A stretch of DNA of 64,000 nt, from contig NZ_LT797688.1 of the NCBI RefSeq assembly GCF_900009135.1, positions 743,722-807,721 of the forward strand, given 5' to 3'. Both the position numbers and the translations under genes were made by a program. Position 1 is the first letter of the stretch; each line of letters opens with the position of its first letter. Below are positions 43,175 to 54,200 of the stretch, one piece after another. This stretch comes from Planktothrix sp. PCC 11201 (GTDB lineage Bacteria > Cyanobacteriota > Cyanobacteriia > Cyanobacteriales > Microcoleaceae). The notes under the pieces are model-generated. The model had not been told where the DNA came from. It was given only the letters and a program-made list of their open reading frames with translations, and made no database searches.

Positions 43175-44509
43175 ATGATTCAACTCCCCAATCAAGCTCT
43201 ATATCAAAACTCTATTGATTTGATTTTAGCACAATTAAATCTTGATTCTGCCTTTTTTAAGACCCTACCCCGTTTTCAACAGATGAATTATAAAGCTACG
43301 GTTAAGTTTTTGATGGGCTATAAAACTCATTCAGATGAACAATCTTCACAAAAAGTCAAAAATAGCTTAGAAGCCTTATACCACCTGTGTACAATTCCCG
43401 AATGGGTACTAACCGATTCTACTATAATCACTATTTTTGAACTTCCTATTGCTATTAATCCTTCTACGACTAATCTATTACTCCCTTTATCTGAATATCT
43501 ATTTTTCAAAGGTTCTTATCAAAATTTACTGGGGGTCACTCAAGAGATTATAGATTCATTAAAAACCAGTAGCAAAATTTTGAATGATATTTTACTTTTA
43601 AAAGCTATAACGTTAAGTAGTTTAAATCAAAATCCGACACAGGTTTTTCAAATTCTTCAAGAAATTTCTGCTACATCCCATCCTCAATCCTTACAACATA
43701 TAAAAGCAAATTGTCATTTAGCAATGTATCAAGTTTCCTTGGGAAATTATCAAGATGGAATCAGGAACTTGAAAAAATGGTTAGTGATTGTTGATGAAAA
43801 TTTGAAGCATCAAAATCTAGCTCAATCAGATTTTCAGCTTGATGATATTAAAACGGGAATGCTTGAGATTTTGGCTCATTATGAAATGAATGCGAGTCAT
43901 TTTGATCAAGCTTTAGAAATTTATGATCAAGTTATTAACTTAAGGAAAAAACTGGGATTAATTCATCGAATAATTACTCCACAAGTGCATCAAGGCATTA
44001 TTTTACGGAGAAAAAGACAGTATGACCAAGGGATTAAAGTTTTGCAAAATGCTCAAGAAAAAGCCAAACAAATTAATTATATTCAAGCCGAGGTTTTTAT
44101 TGCTCATCATCTCGCTTATATCTATCTTAACCAAGGAAATTTGACGGAAGCAAAAAAATTAGCAATAGTAGCTTTTGAAGGCTATAAAAAGACCGAGAAT
44201 TACCAAGGAATTTCTGATTGTTATGAACAATTAGGTTTGATTAATCTGGCGGAAAATAAGTGTGAACAAGCTATCCAAAATTTTAAAATAGCCCTAGAAA
44301 TGAGACAAGCTAGTTTGAATAGACATGGAACAGCTAGTTGTTTATTGGATTTAGCTTTAGCTTATTGGCATAAAAAACAAATTATGAAATCTATTTTTTT
44401 CTTAATTAAAGGTTTACAATCCTATGCTCAACTGGGAATTTTAAATAGAGTTCGATTCATGCGAATGCTAAAAATAGCTTATAGTTGGACTCTGGGTAAA
44501 CAAAACTAA
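43175..44509 (+). CDS. TPR-repeat protein coupled to the NB-ARC gene
   Basis: A 444-residue soluble protein of helical repeats; the second half is clearly TPR ('SHFDQALEIYDQVINLRKKL', 'NLTEAKKLAIVAFEGYKKTE', 'CEQAIQNFKIALEMRQASL'). The N-terminal 200 residues are helical without clear repeats. It starts 5 bp after the NB-ARC stop codon, so translation is coupled. NB-ARC ATPases usually carry TPRs in the same chain; here the two halves are split into two genes. A sensor or scaffold role is inferred. Confidence 0.82.
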   Translation: MIQLPNQALYQNSIDLILAQLNLDSAFFKTLPRFQQMNYKATVKFLMGYKTHSDEQSSQKVKNSLEALYHLCTIPEWVLTDSTIITIFELPIAINPSTTNLLLPLSEYLFFKGSYQNLLGVTQEIIDSLKTSSKILNDILLLKAITLSSLNQNPTQVFQILQEISATSHPQSLQHIKANCHLAMYQVSLGNYQDGIRNLKKWLVIVDENLKHQNLAQSDFQLDDIKTGMLEILAHYEMNASHFDQALEIYDQVINLRKKLGLIHRIITPQVHQGIILRRKRQYDQGIKVLQNAQEKAKQINYIQAEVFIAHHLAYIYLNQGNLTEAKKLAIVAFEGYKKTENYQGISDCYEQLGLINLAENKCEQAIQNFKIALEMRQASLNRHGTASCLLDLALAYWHKKQIMKSIFFLIKGLQSYAQLGILNRVRFMRMLKIAYSWTLGKQN

Positions 44510-44528
44510 AAAATATCAGAAAATAAAT

Positions 44529-45050
44529 ATGAAAGTAGGAATTGTTTGTGGCTATGGTAATATTGTAGACGATAACCTGACTGATTATCTTGATTTTGTA
44601 ATTAGCCATATCAAGGAGGAAAAAATTGATCAATTAATCCTGAGTGGTGGATGTAGTTTTACAAAATCCCCTATTTCTGAAGCTCAATTAATGAAGCAAA
44701 TAATCACCAATAAAATATCAGATATAGATTTATTTTTAGAAGAAAAATCTTTAACCACTTTACACAATTTATTATATACAAAATTGATTTTAGATAATTT
44801 CGCGTATCATCAAATTCAAGTTGTTTATATATATTGTGATCAAGTTCGTTATTTAAAAATGATTTGTTTGGCTAAAATTATTTTTAGAGATTACCCTGTA
44901 AAAGTTATTAAATTACCAAGAAAAGAAAACATCCTGATTTATTTAGCACAAATTCCCTCTGTATTGATTCAATGTTTAGGAGCAATCTTTCCTAATATTG
45001 AAAAACAAATTCTGGTCAACAAGAAAAAATGGATTCAAAAATACAGATAG
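44529..45050 (+). CDS. DUF218 (YdcF/SanA-like) protein
   Basis: A 173-residue alpha/beta protein with the DUF218 pattern: 'DQLILSGGCSF' early and 'EEKSLTTLHNLLYTKLIL' in the middle, corresponding to the family's 'SGG' and 'E..S..T..N' motifs. It lacks the membrane anchor of SanA. Function is unknown in most bacteria. It follows the TPR gene by 19 bp and may be the last gene of that operon. Confidence 0.78.
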   Translation: MKVGIVCGYGNIVDDNLTDYLDFVISHIKEEKIDQLILSGGCSFTKSPISEAQLMKQIITNKISDIDLFLEEKSLTTLHNLLYTKLILDNFAYHQIQVVYIYCDQVRYLKMICLAKIIFRDYPVKVIKLPRKENILIYLAQIPSVLIQCLGAIFPNIEKQILVNKKKWIQKYR

Positions 45051-45182
45051 GAGTAATAACTCCCAAGTACAGCTTGTGTTAGTGTTGTCAGTATAGAATC
45101 TGGGTAAAAGAACACACCAATGAACTGCGGAATGTCATCTATATTATGATAACTTTGATTCTGATCTCAATCGAATTTAGTT

Positions 45183-45773
45183 ATGACTCATTCCACTGAT
45201 ATTGTTAAACTAGCGCAATTAATGGCGGCGGACTTCAGCAACCAAGCCCAAGCATTTGAAAATCCACCGTTTTTTGCCCATATTCGCGTCTGTATGCGTC
45301 CCCTACCTGTAACATTATTAGATGGGGTGAGCTTGTATTTAGAACAAGCCTATGATATTAACTTAAAACAACCCTATCGAGTGCGGGTATTAAAATTAGT
45401 TCCGGTAGAAAATCATATTGAAATTGAGAATTATGTGATTGAAAATGAACAAGAATTTTATGGTGCATCCCGGGAACCTGAACGACTTCAAGGGTTAACA
45501 AAAGAACGATTAAAAAAAATGGCACAATGTTCTTTTATTACCCATTGGACAGGACATAGTTTTAAAGGAGAAGTCGAACCAGGGAAAGGATGTATGGTGG
45601 AACGCAAAGGGAAAGTCACCTATCTAGCAAGTGAATTTGAAATCGACGAACACCACTTTATTAGTCACGACCGAGGACACGACCCCGAAACCGATGAACA
45701 ACTGTGGGGGGCCTTAGCCGGGCCATTTCAATTCGTGCGCTGGACAAGTTTTGCGGAGGAGGTAAAAATTTGA
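45183..45773 (+). CDS. cpcT: Phycobiliprotein chromophore lyase CpcT/CpeT type
   Basis: A 196-residue lyase that attaches phycocyanobilin to Cys-153 of phycocyanin beta subunit (CpcT function, family knowledge). Signatures are 'FFAHIRVCMRPLP', 'SLYLEQAYDINLKQPYRVRV' and 'FYGASREPERL', covering the complete CpcT/CpeT domain. A CpeT-like role on phycoerythrin cannot be excluded without knowing the organism's pigments. No cpc operon lies nearby. sqdB starts 58 bp downstream in the same orientation. Confidence 0.92.
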   Translation: MTHSTDIVKLAQLMAADFSNQAQAFENPPFFAHIRVCMRPLPVTLLDGVSLYLEQAYDINLKQPYRVRVLKLVPVENHIEIENYVIENEQEFYGASREPERLQGLTKERLKKMAQCSFITHWTGHSFKGEVEPGKGCMVERKGKVTYLASEFEIDEHHFISHDRGHDPETDEQLWGALAGPFQFVRWTSFAEEVKI

Positions 45774-45789
45774 CCCCCTTTCCTGATAA

Positions 45790-46989
<1,200 letters not shown>

Positions 46990-47002
46990 TTTATAACCAT
47001 GT

Positions 47003-47090
47003 TTACTGTAGAGAGAGGTTAGGTTCTCTACAGTAAGCCTTATTTGTAGTGAGGCGTTCACGCCTCTAAGCCCTGAAGGGCTTACTACTA
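47003..47090. terminator. Hairpin array between sqdB and the KGK gene
   Basis: Three successive stem-loops: 'TTACTGTAGAGA'/'TCTCTACAGTAA' (perfect 12-bp stem, 47003-47036), 'GAGGCG'/'CGCCTC' (about 47051-47066) and 'AGCCCT'/'AGGGCT'. The last belongs to a repeat family seen again at 56920 and, with changes, at 61739. It sits between convergent genes. Confidence 0.7.
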
Positions 47091-47115
47091 TTTGCGTTAA
47101 ATTTACGACGAATCA

Positions 47116-47472
47116 CTAACTCCACATTCCTACACTTTTAGTGGGTTGGTTAACAAAAGGTGGTAGATCCGAATTGGAATCAGAAGGAATTGTCGGGGAA
47201 GCATATTCAGAAGTTGGGACACCTCCTTTAGCTTCAACATCCGGTTCATCGGAAGAAAATTCTAAACAAATCCGAAATTTTCCGGTTTTCCAAGATTGAC
47301 CCGGACGCAAGAGTTGACACTCAATTCCTTCCTTAAATAAATTTTCTTCCTCTAACTTGGATTCCATAATTGACAGGAATTCACTGGCTTTAAAAGTACA
47401 TTGAAACATCAATGCACTTTCACTGGTATTAATCACATCATCATCATCGAGAATAGAGGTAAAATCGCTCAT
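47116..47472 (-). CDS. KGK-domain protein
   Basis: A 118-residue cyanobacterial protein of the KGK family: 'DDDDVINTSESALMFQCTFK' followed by 'LFKEGIECQLLRPGQSWKTG' and 'KFRICLEFSSDEPD', the standard order. The characteristic Lys-Gly-Lys reads K-T-G-K here. The ATG at 47472 is chosen because AGGAC precedes it by 6 bases; the frame extends to 47529, overlapping ccsA. Function unknown. It lies directly downstream of ccsA on the same strand. Confidence 0.85.
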   Translation of the reverse strand: MSDFTSILDDDDVINTSESALMFQCTFKASEFLSIMESKLEEENLFKEGIECQLLRPGQSWKTGKFRICLEFSSDEPDVEAKGGVPTSEYASPTIPSDSNSDLPPFVNQPTKSVGMWS

Positions 47473-47516
47473 GTTTATGTCCTGAAAATTGTATTTTGTA
47501 CTAGGGATTAACTGAT

Positions 47517-48545
47517 TTAGAAAAACCAACCGTAGGAATGTAAACCTTTTCCTAATAGATTAACTCCTAAATAGCACACCCAGACCACCACAAAGCCCGT
47601 GGCGGCTAAAATAGCAGGTTTTCGACCTTGCCAACCGCGAGTAATTCTGGCGTGTAAATAGGCTGCAAACACTAACCAAGTAATTAACGCCCAAGTTTCT
47701 TTGGGATCCCAACTCCAATAGGAACCCCAAGCCTCATTCGCCCAGACCCCCCCGGAAATAATCCCAATGGTTAACAGGGGAAATCCTAATCCAATAATCC
47801 GATAACTGATATTGTCAATGGTTTCCACTAAAGTTAATCGCTGTGGGGAAAGCAGGGGAATCGATTCCAGGTTATCGGTTTTGACGAACTCTAACACAGC
47901 TGTTGTGCTATTACCATTGGTTGTGAACCCTTTGGGCTGGGACTCCGCCAGGATTTCTGGAGCATAATTGATCCCATTGCTAACGGGTTTATGATGATTT
48001 CGGGAAATCCGGGTTCCTAAAGAACTTCCACTTAACTCGATTTCCTGTCCCCGGGTGAGAATTAAAAAGGCGATCGCTAACAGAGATCCCACCATTAACG
48101 TTGCATAACTCAACATCATGACGCTAACGTGCATCATTAACCAATTCGACTTCAATGCTGGGACGAGGGGTTCAGCGACCCGCATTTGGGGCGGTAACTT
48201 CAGGGTAGCAAAGGCCGCAATTCCCATCGCCACTGGAGAGGTGACCACCCCAACTAAGCGACTCCGACTCATTTGTTCGGCAATTAGATGAATGGTTGTT
48301 AAACCCCAAGTCAGGAAAAACAGGGATTCATAAAGATTACTAATCGGGAAGTAACCCGCCTCAATCCATCTTGCCCCTAATAACGTGGCAATGGAGAGAT
48401 TGGCGATCGCCATGGACGCAGTTCCCAACACCGACAAATAGGGAATATTAGGAAACGCCGCCCCCACCCAATACAACAATAGGGTGATCAACAAAATGGC
48501 AAAAGAAATATTATCTAATCCATTCTGGAGTACAACCAGATTCAT
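47517..48545 (-). CDS. ccsA: Cytochrome c biogenesis protein CcsA (system II haem delivery)
   Basis: A 342-residue polytopic membrane protein of the thylakoid system II pathway, where CcsA (called CcsB in some annotations, ycf5 in plastids) with Ccs1 delivers and attaches haem to apocytochromes such as c6 and cyt f. The haem-binding tryptophan-rich motif '[18 protein letters not shown]' is near residue 265, with conserved His in '[15 protein letters not shown]' and 'KGLHSYG'. A polar loop of about 60 residues in mid-protein is typical of cyanobacterial forms. KGK follows 44 bp downstream. Confidence 0.95.
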   Translation of the reverse strand: MNLVVLQNGLDNISFAILLITLLLYWVGAAFPNIPYLSVLGTASMAIANLSIATLLGARWIEAGYFPISNLYESLFFLTWGLTTIHLIAEQMSRSRLVGVVTSPVAMGIAAFATLKLPPQMRVAEPLVPALKSNWLMMHVSVMMLSYATLMVGSLLAIAFLILTRGQEIELSGSSLGTRISRNHHKPVSNGINYAPEILAESQPKGFTTNGNSTTAVLEFVKTDNLESIPLLSPQRLTLVETIDNISYRIIGLGFPLLTIGIISGGVWANEAWGSYWSWDPKETWALITWLVFAAYLHARITRGWQGRKPAILAATGFVVVWVCYLGVNLLGKGLHSYGWFF

Positions 48546-48730
48546 GAACGATTCTCCTCGTAACGGTATTGATAACCGACTTTTTTTAACTTTATCTTAA
48601 ATCTCGCCCCTAGAACTCGCCCTATACCCTGATAGGATAGGTTAGGCTAGATTAAGATTTCATATTATTAGGATTGCAGATCAACTGTAAACCTTGTCCT
48701 ATTCGTATTTTAGCTTGATCAGAAAAACTT

Positions 48731-49228
48731 ATGACCAACTCAGACAGTCAAATCACCCCGACCTATTTACAGGAAGATATACAAGAAATTCTCTATATTG
48801 CTATTTCTCGCAAACAAGATAACGAGGAAATGACTCGTCAAGAATTGTTAGACATTGCCAAAGATTTAGGAATTTCTCCCCTGGATTTAGAATTAGCTGA
48901 ACAGCAATGGAAGTTACAAAAACAAGAAGCCGATGAAAAGTTAGTCTTTAATACCTATCGCCAAAATCGACTGAAACAAAATCTGATTCAATTTGGGATT
49001 GTTAACTCTTTCTTGATTTTAATTAACCTCGTTATTTGGCATGGAATCGGATTTGCAGCCTTTGTCTTTTTAACTTGGGGATTATTTTTAACCCTCAGAG
49101 CTTGGAAAACCTATCAATTGGAAGGAGAGGATTATGAAGTAGCATTCAAAGCCTGGAAATTGAAAAAAAATGTTGGCAAATCAATTAATGCTTTTACCGA
49201 TAAGGTCTTAAAAGGATTGCAGTCTTAA
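48731..49228 (+). CDS. 2TM-domain protein
   Basis: A 165-residue protein: an N-terminal acidic helical region ('QDNEEMTRQELLDIAKDLGI', like a short-helix DNA/protein-binding fold) and a C-terminal 2TM domain with two membrane helices ('FGIVNSFLILINLVIW', 'FAAFVFLTWGLFLTLRAW'). Common in cyanobacteria, function unknown. It is divergent from ccsA with 185 bp between the starts. Confidence 0.78.
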   Translation: MTNSDSQITPTYLQEDIQEILYIAISRKQDNEEMTRQELLDIAKDLGISPLDLELAEQQWKLQKQEADEKLVFNTYRQNRLKQNLIQFGIVNSFLILINLVIWHGIGFAAFVFLTWGLFLTLRAWKTYQLEGEDYEVAFKAWKLKKNVGKSINAFTDKVLKGLQS

Positions 49229-49431
49229 ACCTCGCTCGGGTTTGTAGGGGTTTGGTCTTGTCACCCAACCCCGAACCAGGTGAATTAAGTATTTCTTACA
49301 ATTTGAACAGATAGTATAACTTTAGTAAATACAAAAGTGCAAATAAATGTTGCAAATCCGCACATTTTCTAATTTTTTCCGATAGAATGATTAGTATAGA
49401 AGCCTGGATAATAGAGTTGAGGTTAGGAATT

Positions 49432-49581
49432 ATGAATATTTTACGTTCTCTTAAAGAAATGATGACCTATTTAACTGAAGCCGCCGGGCGGATGTTTATT
49501 GTTAGTGATGATGTCTACCCATCGGTAGGCACACAACCCTTTGAAGGTAATCCCAATAAAGATCCTCGTTGGAAACACTAG
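49432..49581 (+). CDS. Conserved-looking 49-residue microprotein
   Basis: A longer frame begins at 49387, but 'GAGGTTAGGAATT' places the start at the ATG 49432. The 49-residue product begins 'MNILRSLKEMMTYLTEAAGR' and ends in a compact motif 'DDVYPSVGTQPFEGNP' before 'KDPRWKH'. I recall similar short proteins ('DD-YP--G-QPF-G') in other cyanobacteria, without a function. The N-terminal half is an amphipathic helix. The stand-alone position and good ribosome binding site support a real gene. Confidence 0.65.
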   Translation: MNILRSLKEMMTYLTEAAGRMFIVSDDVYPSVGTQPFEGNPNKDPRWKH

Positions 49582-49659
49582 AAATAATTGTGATCAAATA
49601 TTATGATGTGTTTCAAAATCTACTTAAATCTCCCATAACTCCTATGGGGGATTTATTGT

Positions 49660-49692
49660 TATTGTTCCCCATTCGTAATTCGTAATTCCCTA
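49660..49692. repeat. Dispersed ATTCGTAATTCGTAATT repeat
   Basis: 'CCCCATTCGTAATTCGTAAT' lies just downstream of the stop codon of the phytol kinase gene (minus strand). Same family as 16635-16696 and 59519-59560; all three sit at gene 3' ends. Confidence 0.75.
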
Positions 49693-49698
49693 CTATAC

Positions 49699-50385
49699 CT
49701 AAAAAATTTGATTCATAAAAAAAGCTAGTGACGCACTACTTAAAGGAACAGTTAGATTATCAATTCCATACTTTGAAAAAGTTTCTAATCCCGTAGATAC
49801 AACCGCCACAGCTATTGAAATACTCCAAATTATTTGATTATTTCCTTGAGTTGCTAATAAAATAACACCGGAAATAACAAAACTAACAAACAGCATTGTT
49901 AAAGAACCTTCCCAGCTTTTACCATTACCAAAAACTTGATATTTATGTTGACCCCATTGTTGACCAATAACCGCCGCCAAACCATCCCCCCAGGTCATCA
50001 CTAAAATACCTAAAGCCGCATATTGAGGTTGTTTGATTGTCCAAAACCAACCAATTAAAACCCCAATACTAATCGCATAAAAAAACGTCCCTAAACTTTT
50101 ACGTCCCACACTATTAATACTCGGAAGAATCGGGGTTTGATAGGAAATCAGGGCAATAATTCCTGAAAGCACACTCGCTGCAATTCCCACCCACGCCGGA
50201 ATATTTAGCCACCAGGCAAATAGAATCACATTTCCTGTACCAATATGAACAATTTTACGCGAAACTTCGGCATTAACAGCAAAAATCCGATTTAGTCCTT
50301 CTGCTACCCCTAAAATTAAACCTAACCAACCAGCAACTAAGATAATTTCAAATCCTAAGTTGTGGATTTCAGCTAAACTCGGCAT
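49699..50385 (-). CDS. Phytol kinase / CTP-dependent polyprenol kinase family
   Basis: A 228-residue membrane protein with about six helices. The signature 'MTWGDGLAAVIGQQWGQHKY' and 'SWEGSLTMLFVSF' are those of the dolichol/phytol kinase-CDP-diglyceride synthetase family; 'EVSRKIVHIGTGN' near residue 40 is typical of the VTE5-like branch. Such enzymes salvage phytol from chlorophyll for tocopherol and phylloquinone. Exact substrate (phytol or farnesol) is inferred. Monocistronic. Confidence 0.87.
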   Translation of the reverse strand: MPSLAEIHNLGFEIILVAGWLGLILGVAEGLNRIFAVNAEVSRKIVHIGTGNVILFAWWLNIPAWVGIAASVLSGIIALISYQTPILPSINSVGRKSLGTFFYAISIGVLIGWFWTIKQPQYAALGILVMTWGDGLAAVIGQQWGQHKYQVFGNGKSWEGSLTMLFVSFVISGVILLATQGNNQIIWSISIAVAVVSTGLETFSKYGIDNLTVPLSSASLAFFMNQIF

Positions 50386-50649
50386 AGAATTAATGGAATA
50401 TAAATTAACCTAAATCATTAGTATACGCTGATTCTTGCATTTTCAGACATTTCGCAATATCCTTTTCTATAATCCTAACCCTTTCTAATATAGATTAATT
50501 TCAATAGATATGATTGTTGAATTCGGCCAAGAAACTTTTAAAACCGGATTTCTGGACTGGTTAGATTGATTTTAAAAAATAATCTTGCATTAACTGACTA
50601 TAAATTATATATTGATATTAATTTGTCCAACTCCAATTCACGGGTCACT

Positions 50650-51108
50650 ATGTCACACAAAAGAACTTTTTTTGAATCCCTCACCCATTGGTTTAGCGAC
50701 GAAAATTTCTTAATGATATTAGAAGAAATTCAAGTGGCGATCGCTAAAACCTTATCAATTGCTATGATAATCGTTATTGTCGTTTGCTGTGGTCAACTAA
50801 TTTTATATTTAGCCCAAAAATTGTTAACGGATTCTACTCTAATATTTAAAAATTCTTTGTTTGAAATTTTTGGATTATTCTTAAATGTTTTGATTGCTAT
50901 AGAGATTTTAGAAAATATCTCAGCCTATTTAAAAAAACACGTTATTCAAGTTGAGTTAGTGATTGTCACCTCCTTAATTGCGGTAGGAAGAAAAATCATT
51001 ATTTTTGATCTCGATAAAAAAGGGGGTGAAGATTTGATTGGACTTGCTATTGCAGTTTTAGCCCTGTCAATCAGTTATTTAATTGTTCGAGTGTATCACG
51101 GTAAGTAA
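50650..51108 (+). CDS. PsiE-family membrane protein
   Basis: A 152-residue protein with four membrane helices and the phosphate-starvation-inducible PsiE pattern ('LLNVLIAIEILENISAYLKK'-like segment, 'VELVIVTSLIAVGRKIIIFD'). The frame runs upstream to 50566, but the ATG at 50650 ('MSHKRTFFESLTHWF') leaves a normal family length. No ribosome binding site decides between them. It is co-oriented with the giant membrane protein gene 140 bp downstream. Function unknown; no Pho box was recognised. Confidence 0.75.
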   Translation: MSHKRTFFESLTHWFSDENFLMILEEIQVAIAKTLSIAMIIVIVVCCGQLILYLAQKLLTDSTLIFKNSLFEIFGLFLNVLIAIEILENISAYLKKHVIQVELVIVTSLIAVGRKIIIFDLDKKGGEDLIGLAIAVLALSISYLIVRVYHGK

Positions 51109-51248
51109 GGGCTAGAAATTTATTCAACGGTTGAAACATAGATTGATTTGGTCATAAGTCACTCTAAATATTGCTTTTTATGGTCGTTCAGGTTAGACTT
51201 AAAACCATTCAAAAACCATTAATTGCATCTTTAGTAAATTTTTGTTTT

Positions 51249-54200
51249 ATGGAAACCGCATTTAACCAATTCTGGCATCTGGTTTCAGGGGCATTTGCCC
51301 TCAACCCAGAAGTTTTTGATCAAATTAATACCTTACCCGATGGTCTCACCGTAGCCTTAATTATTGTTCTCATCGCCGGGTTATCACAAGCAATTGGACA
51401 ATGTATTGTTTTATTTGCCAATAAAGTTACACCCATTCGTTTTTTTCTCAGCTTAGGAATTTCTGCGATTGTTTTTGCTTTAAGTTATGGATTATGGGCC
51501 GGGAGTATTTGGATTGCAAGTAACCTGTTTTTTGATGTTTCTCTAAGTTTTGATCTAATTTTTAGAACTCTAGGACTCAGTTATGCCCCTCAAATGTTAG
51601 GGTTTTTAATTGCTTTACCCTACATGGGAATTGCAATTGGAGTATTCCTTTCAATTTGGAGTTTACTGGCTCAATTTATCGGACTAGAAAGCATTGCCGG
51701 ATTTGAAGATTGGTCAGTCTTTATTTGTACTTTAATCGGCTGGGTTGTCCTCCAAATTGTCCAACGAACTATTGGTCGTCCGATTTTAGCCTTTAGTGGT
51801 TGGTTATCTAATTCGGTGGCAGGAACTTCATTAATTACTGACCCGAAAAAACTAGAACAAATGGTCATGTATGACGGGAATGAGCCTCAAATCATTACCG
51901 TAGGCAAGGAAATTTGGTTAGAAGCCGAACAGCAAGAAGATGTTCCCAAACAAAAAAGTTCATCTACCGTTAAATTTGTAGCCCTGGCATTGTTGGGCTT
52001 TTTATTAGTTTTAATTTTATATCCTAATAGTAATAACCCCTTAACAGTAGGGTTTAGTCTCCTTAATCATAGCTTTAGATTAGGCTTGAAATTAGTTCAA
52101 TTTGGTTTAATTGCTCTATTAATTTCTATTATCCTAACACCGCTAGAATCTTTAACTTGGTGGGCAGGATGGTATGGAGTTCAACCCTTAGAAAATACCG
52201 GAACATTAGTCGAAAATCCTAATATTGATACCCCATTTAATCACTATGTTGTATATTTAGATGGAATCAATCAAGGCTCCTATCAATATTTACCAGAAGT
52301 TGAACGTTTTTTAGATGCCCTTGCCATTGCCACTCCCGATAATGTAGCAATTGTTAAAGGGATTATGCCCTATTCTGTTACTAATAAACCCTTAACTGAA
52401 AATCGGCCCCTATCCTTTTTGTGGCGGATGATTGACTCCATGGTAGTTCAAAATCCTGCCAACCCCATTGGTTTTATCATTAACGCCCGAAATGTCGTCT
52501 CAGTAGCCGTTTCAGCCGATCCCCGTTACGGCCCGATTCAAAATCAAGGCCTGGCGCAAGTTCTGTATAATAGTTTACTCAGCTATGGTTATCCCGTCGA
52601 TAGTGAAGTTCCAGTGACTTTGATTGGCTACAGTGGTGGCGGTCAAATGTCCATGGGGGCTGTAACCTTTCTTAAACGTACCATTAAAGCCCCGATTACA
52701 GTGATTTCTATTGCAGGTGTGATCAGTGGAAATACGGGGACAATGGTAGCAGAACATCTCTATCATCTGGTTGGGGATCAGGATAGCGTGGAAAAAGTGG
52801 GGGCAATTATTTTCCCTGGACGCTGGCCGATTTCTCTGTTATCAAACTGGAATTTTGCCAAACGGCGGGGCAAAATTAGTTTTATCTCTTTGGGGCCAGT
52901 GGGACACAATATGATGGGTGGCCCGATGGGAGATAATCAACTACCAAATGGCAAAACCCATCTGCAACAAACCGTTGATATTGTCACTGGAATTTTATTA
53001 GAAAATTGGGAAATTACTGGGCTAGATCCTAATATTTTCAAAAAATCTAGTAACTATGAACTCTACAAAAAAGCCCCTTTTAACCAAGTTGCATATTATC
53101 CAGTTAAACAAACTCTTAATCCCGAATTATATCAACCCGTAGGGAATTGGATAGGTCGATTAATTTTACCTAAATTATCAGAGCGGGAACAGGTGCAGGG
53201 CGTATTATTTGAGATTTATCATGCCGATTCATCCCATCAGCATCGAGTCGGACAAATTGTTAATTTAAGATGGGATTTACAGGTTTCTTCTGTCAAGGAA
53301 AGAGTTAAATTAGTCACCCAGGATGTCAACTTTATTGATCAGGTAAAAGTTAGTAAATCCCAAGGTAATATTCACCCAGAAAGAATCAATGGTTGGTCAA
53401 AAGTTGACCCCTTAGAATCCATAGCCGGAGCTAGACCCCAGGATGATATGATTGTGGTTTTAAAAGATCCTGTAGTCTTGAAAGATACGGGTTTAGAACG
53501 TCCAAGTTTGTATATTCAACATGATCCAGTTGAAATTACTGGCCGATTTTATGCCCTGGTTCGGTTTATTGAAAATTTAGGCAATGACTTCTTTTTGGTG
53601 CGTCATTATTCTCCCGCCTCTCAACAATTTAACGGCCCCGAAGAAAGGGTCTATTTACCCTCAGTCATTGCTAACCGAGATGGGGCTTTATCTTCAATAA
53701 ATCAGGATTTAGAACAATCTCCGGTTAATGCTTCAGGATGGTATATTTTTGGACAGAAAAATATTGATGGTCAGTTTGTAGTACAGGCGATCGCCCCCTA
53801 TCAATTATTTTCTTTAACTCCTGATTTGGTGATTTCAGGACAACAAAAAACCCTAGATTATATTAACTGGGAATACTGGAAAAATAAAGTCACACCCCAA
53901 GGACAGGTTAAGACAATTTTCCTCAATCCTAATCAGGATAATTCCACTAACAATATTGTCCCGGAATCCCTCTGGAAAGAAGGGGATAGAGCCTTATTAA
54001 TGCACGTTTATGGAGGCATTGGCGGGCCAAATGGAGATCATACTCCCTTTGGGATTTATTTCGGACATTTTGCCTATGGAATCGCTACGGTGGTGCGCGA
54101 TCGCCTTACTCAAGACCTGCGATTTAACATCGAATATCGCCAAATTTATACCCATAATTGTGATGGAATAATCTCAGGAAGTTTAGACTGGACAAGGTAT

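Noticed and set aside
47003..47090. CRISPR-like or riboswitch structure after sqdB
   Set aside because: The stems are short, different from each other and shared with dispersed repeats elsewhere, so a terminator/repeat array explains them.
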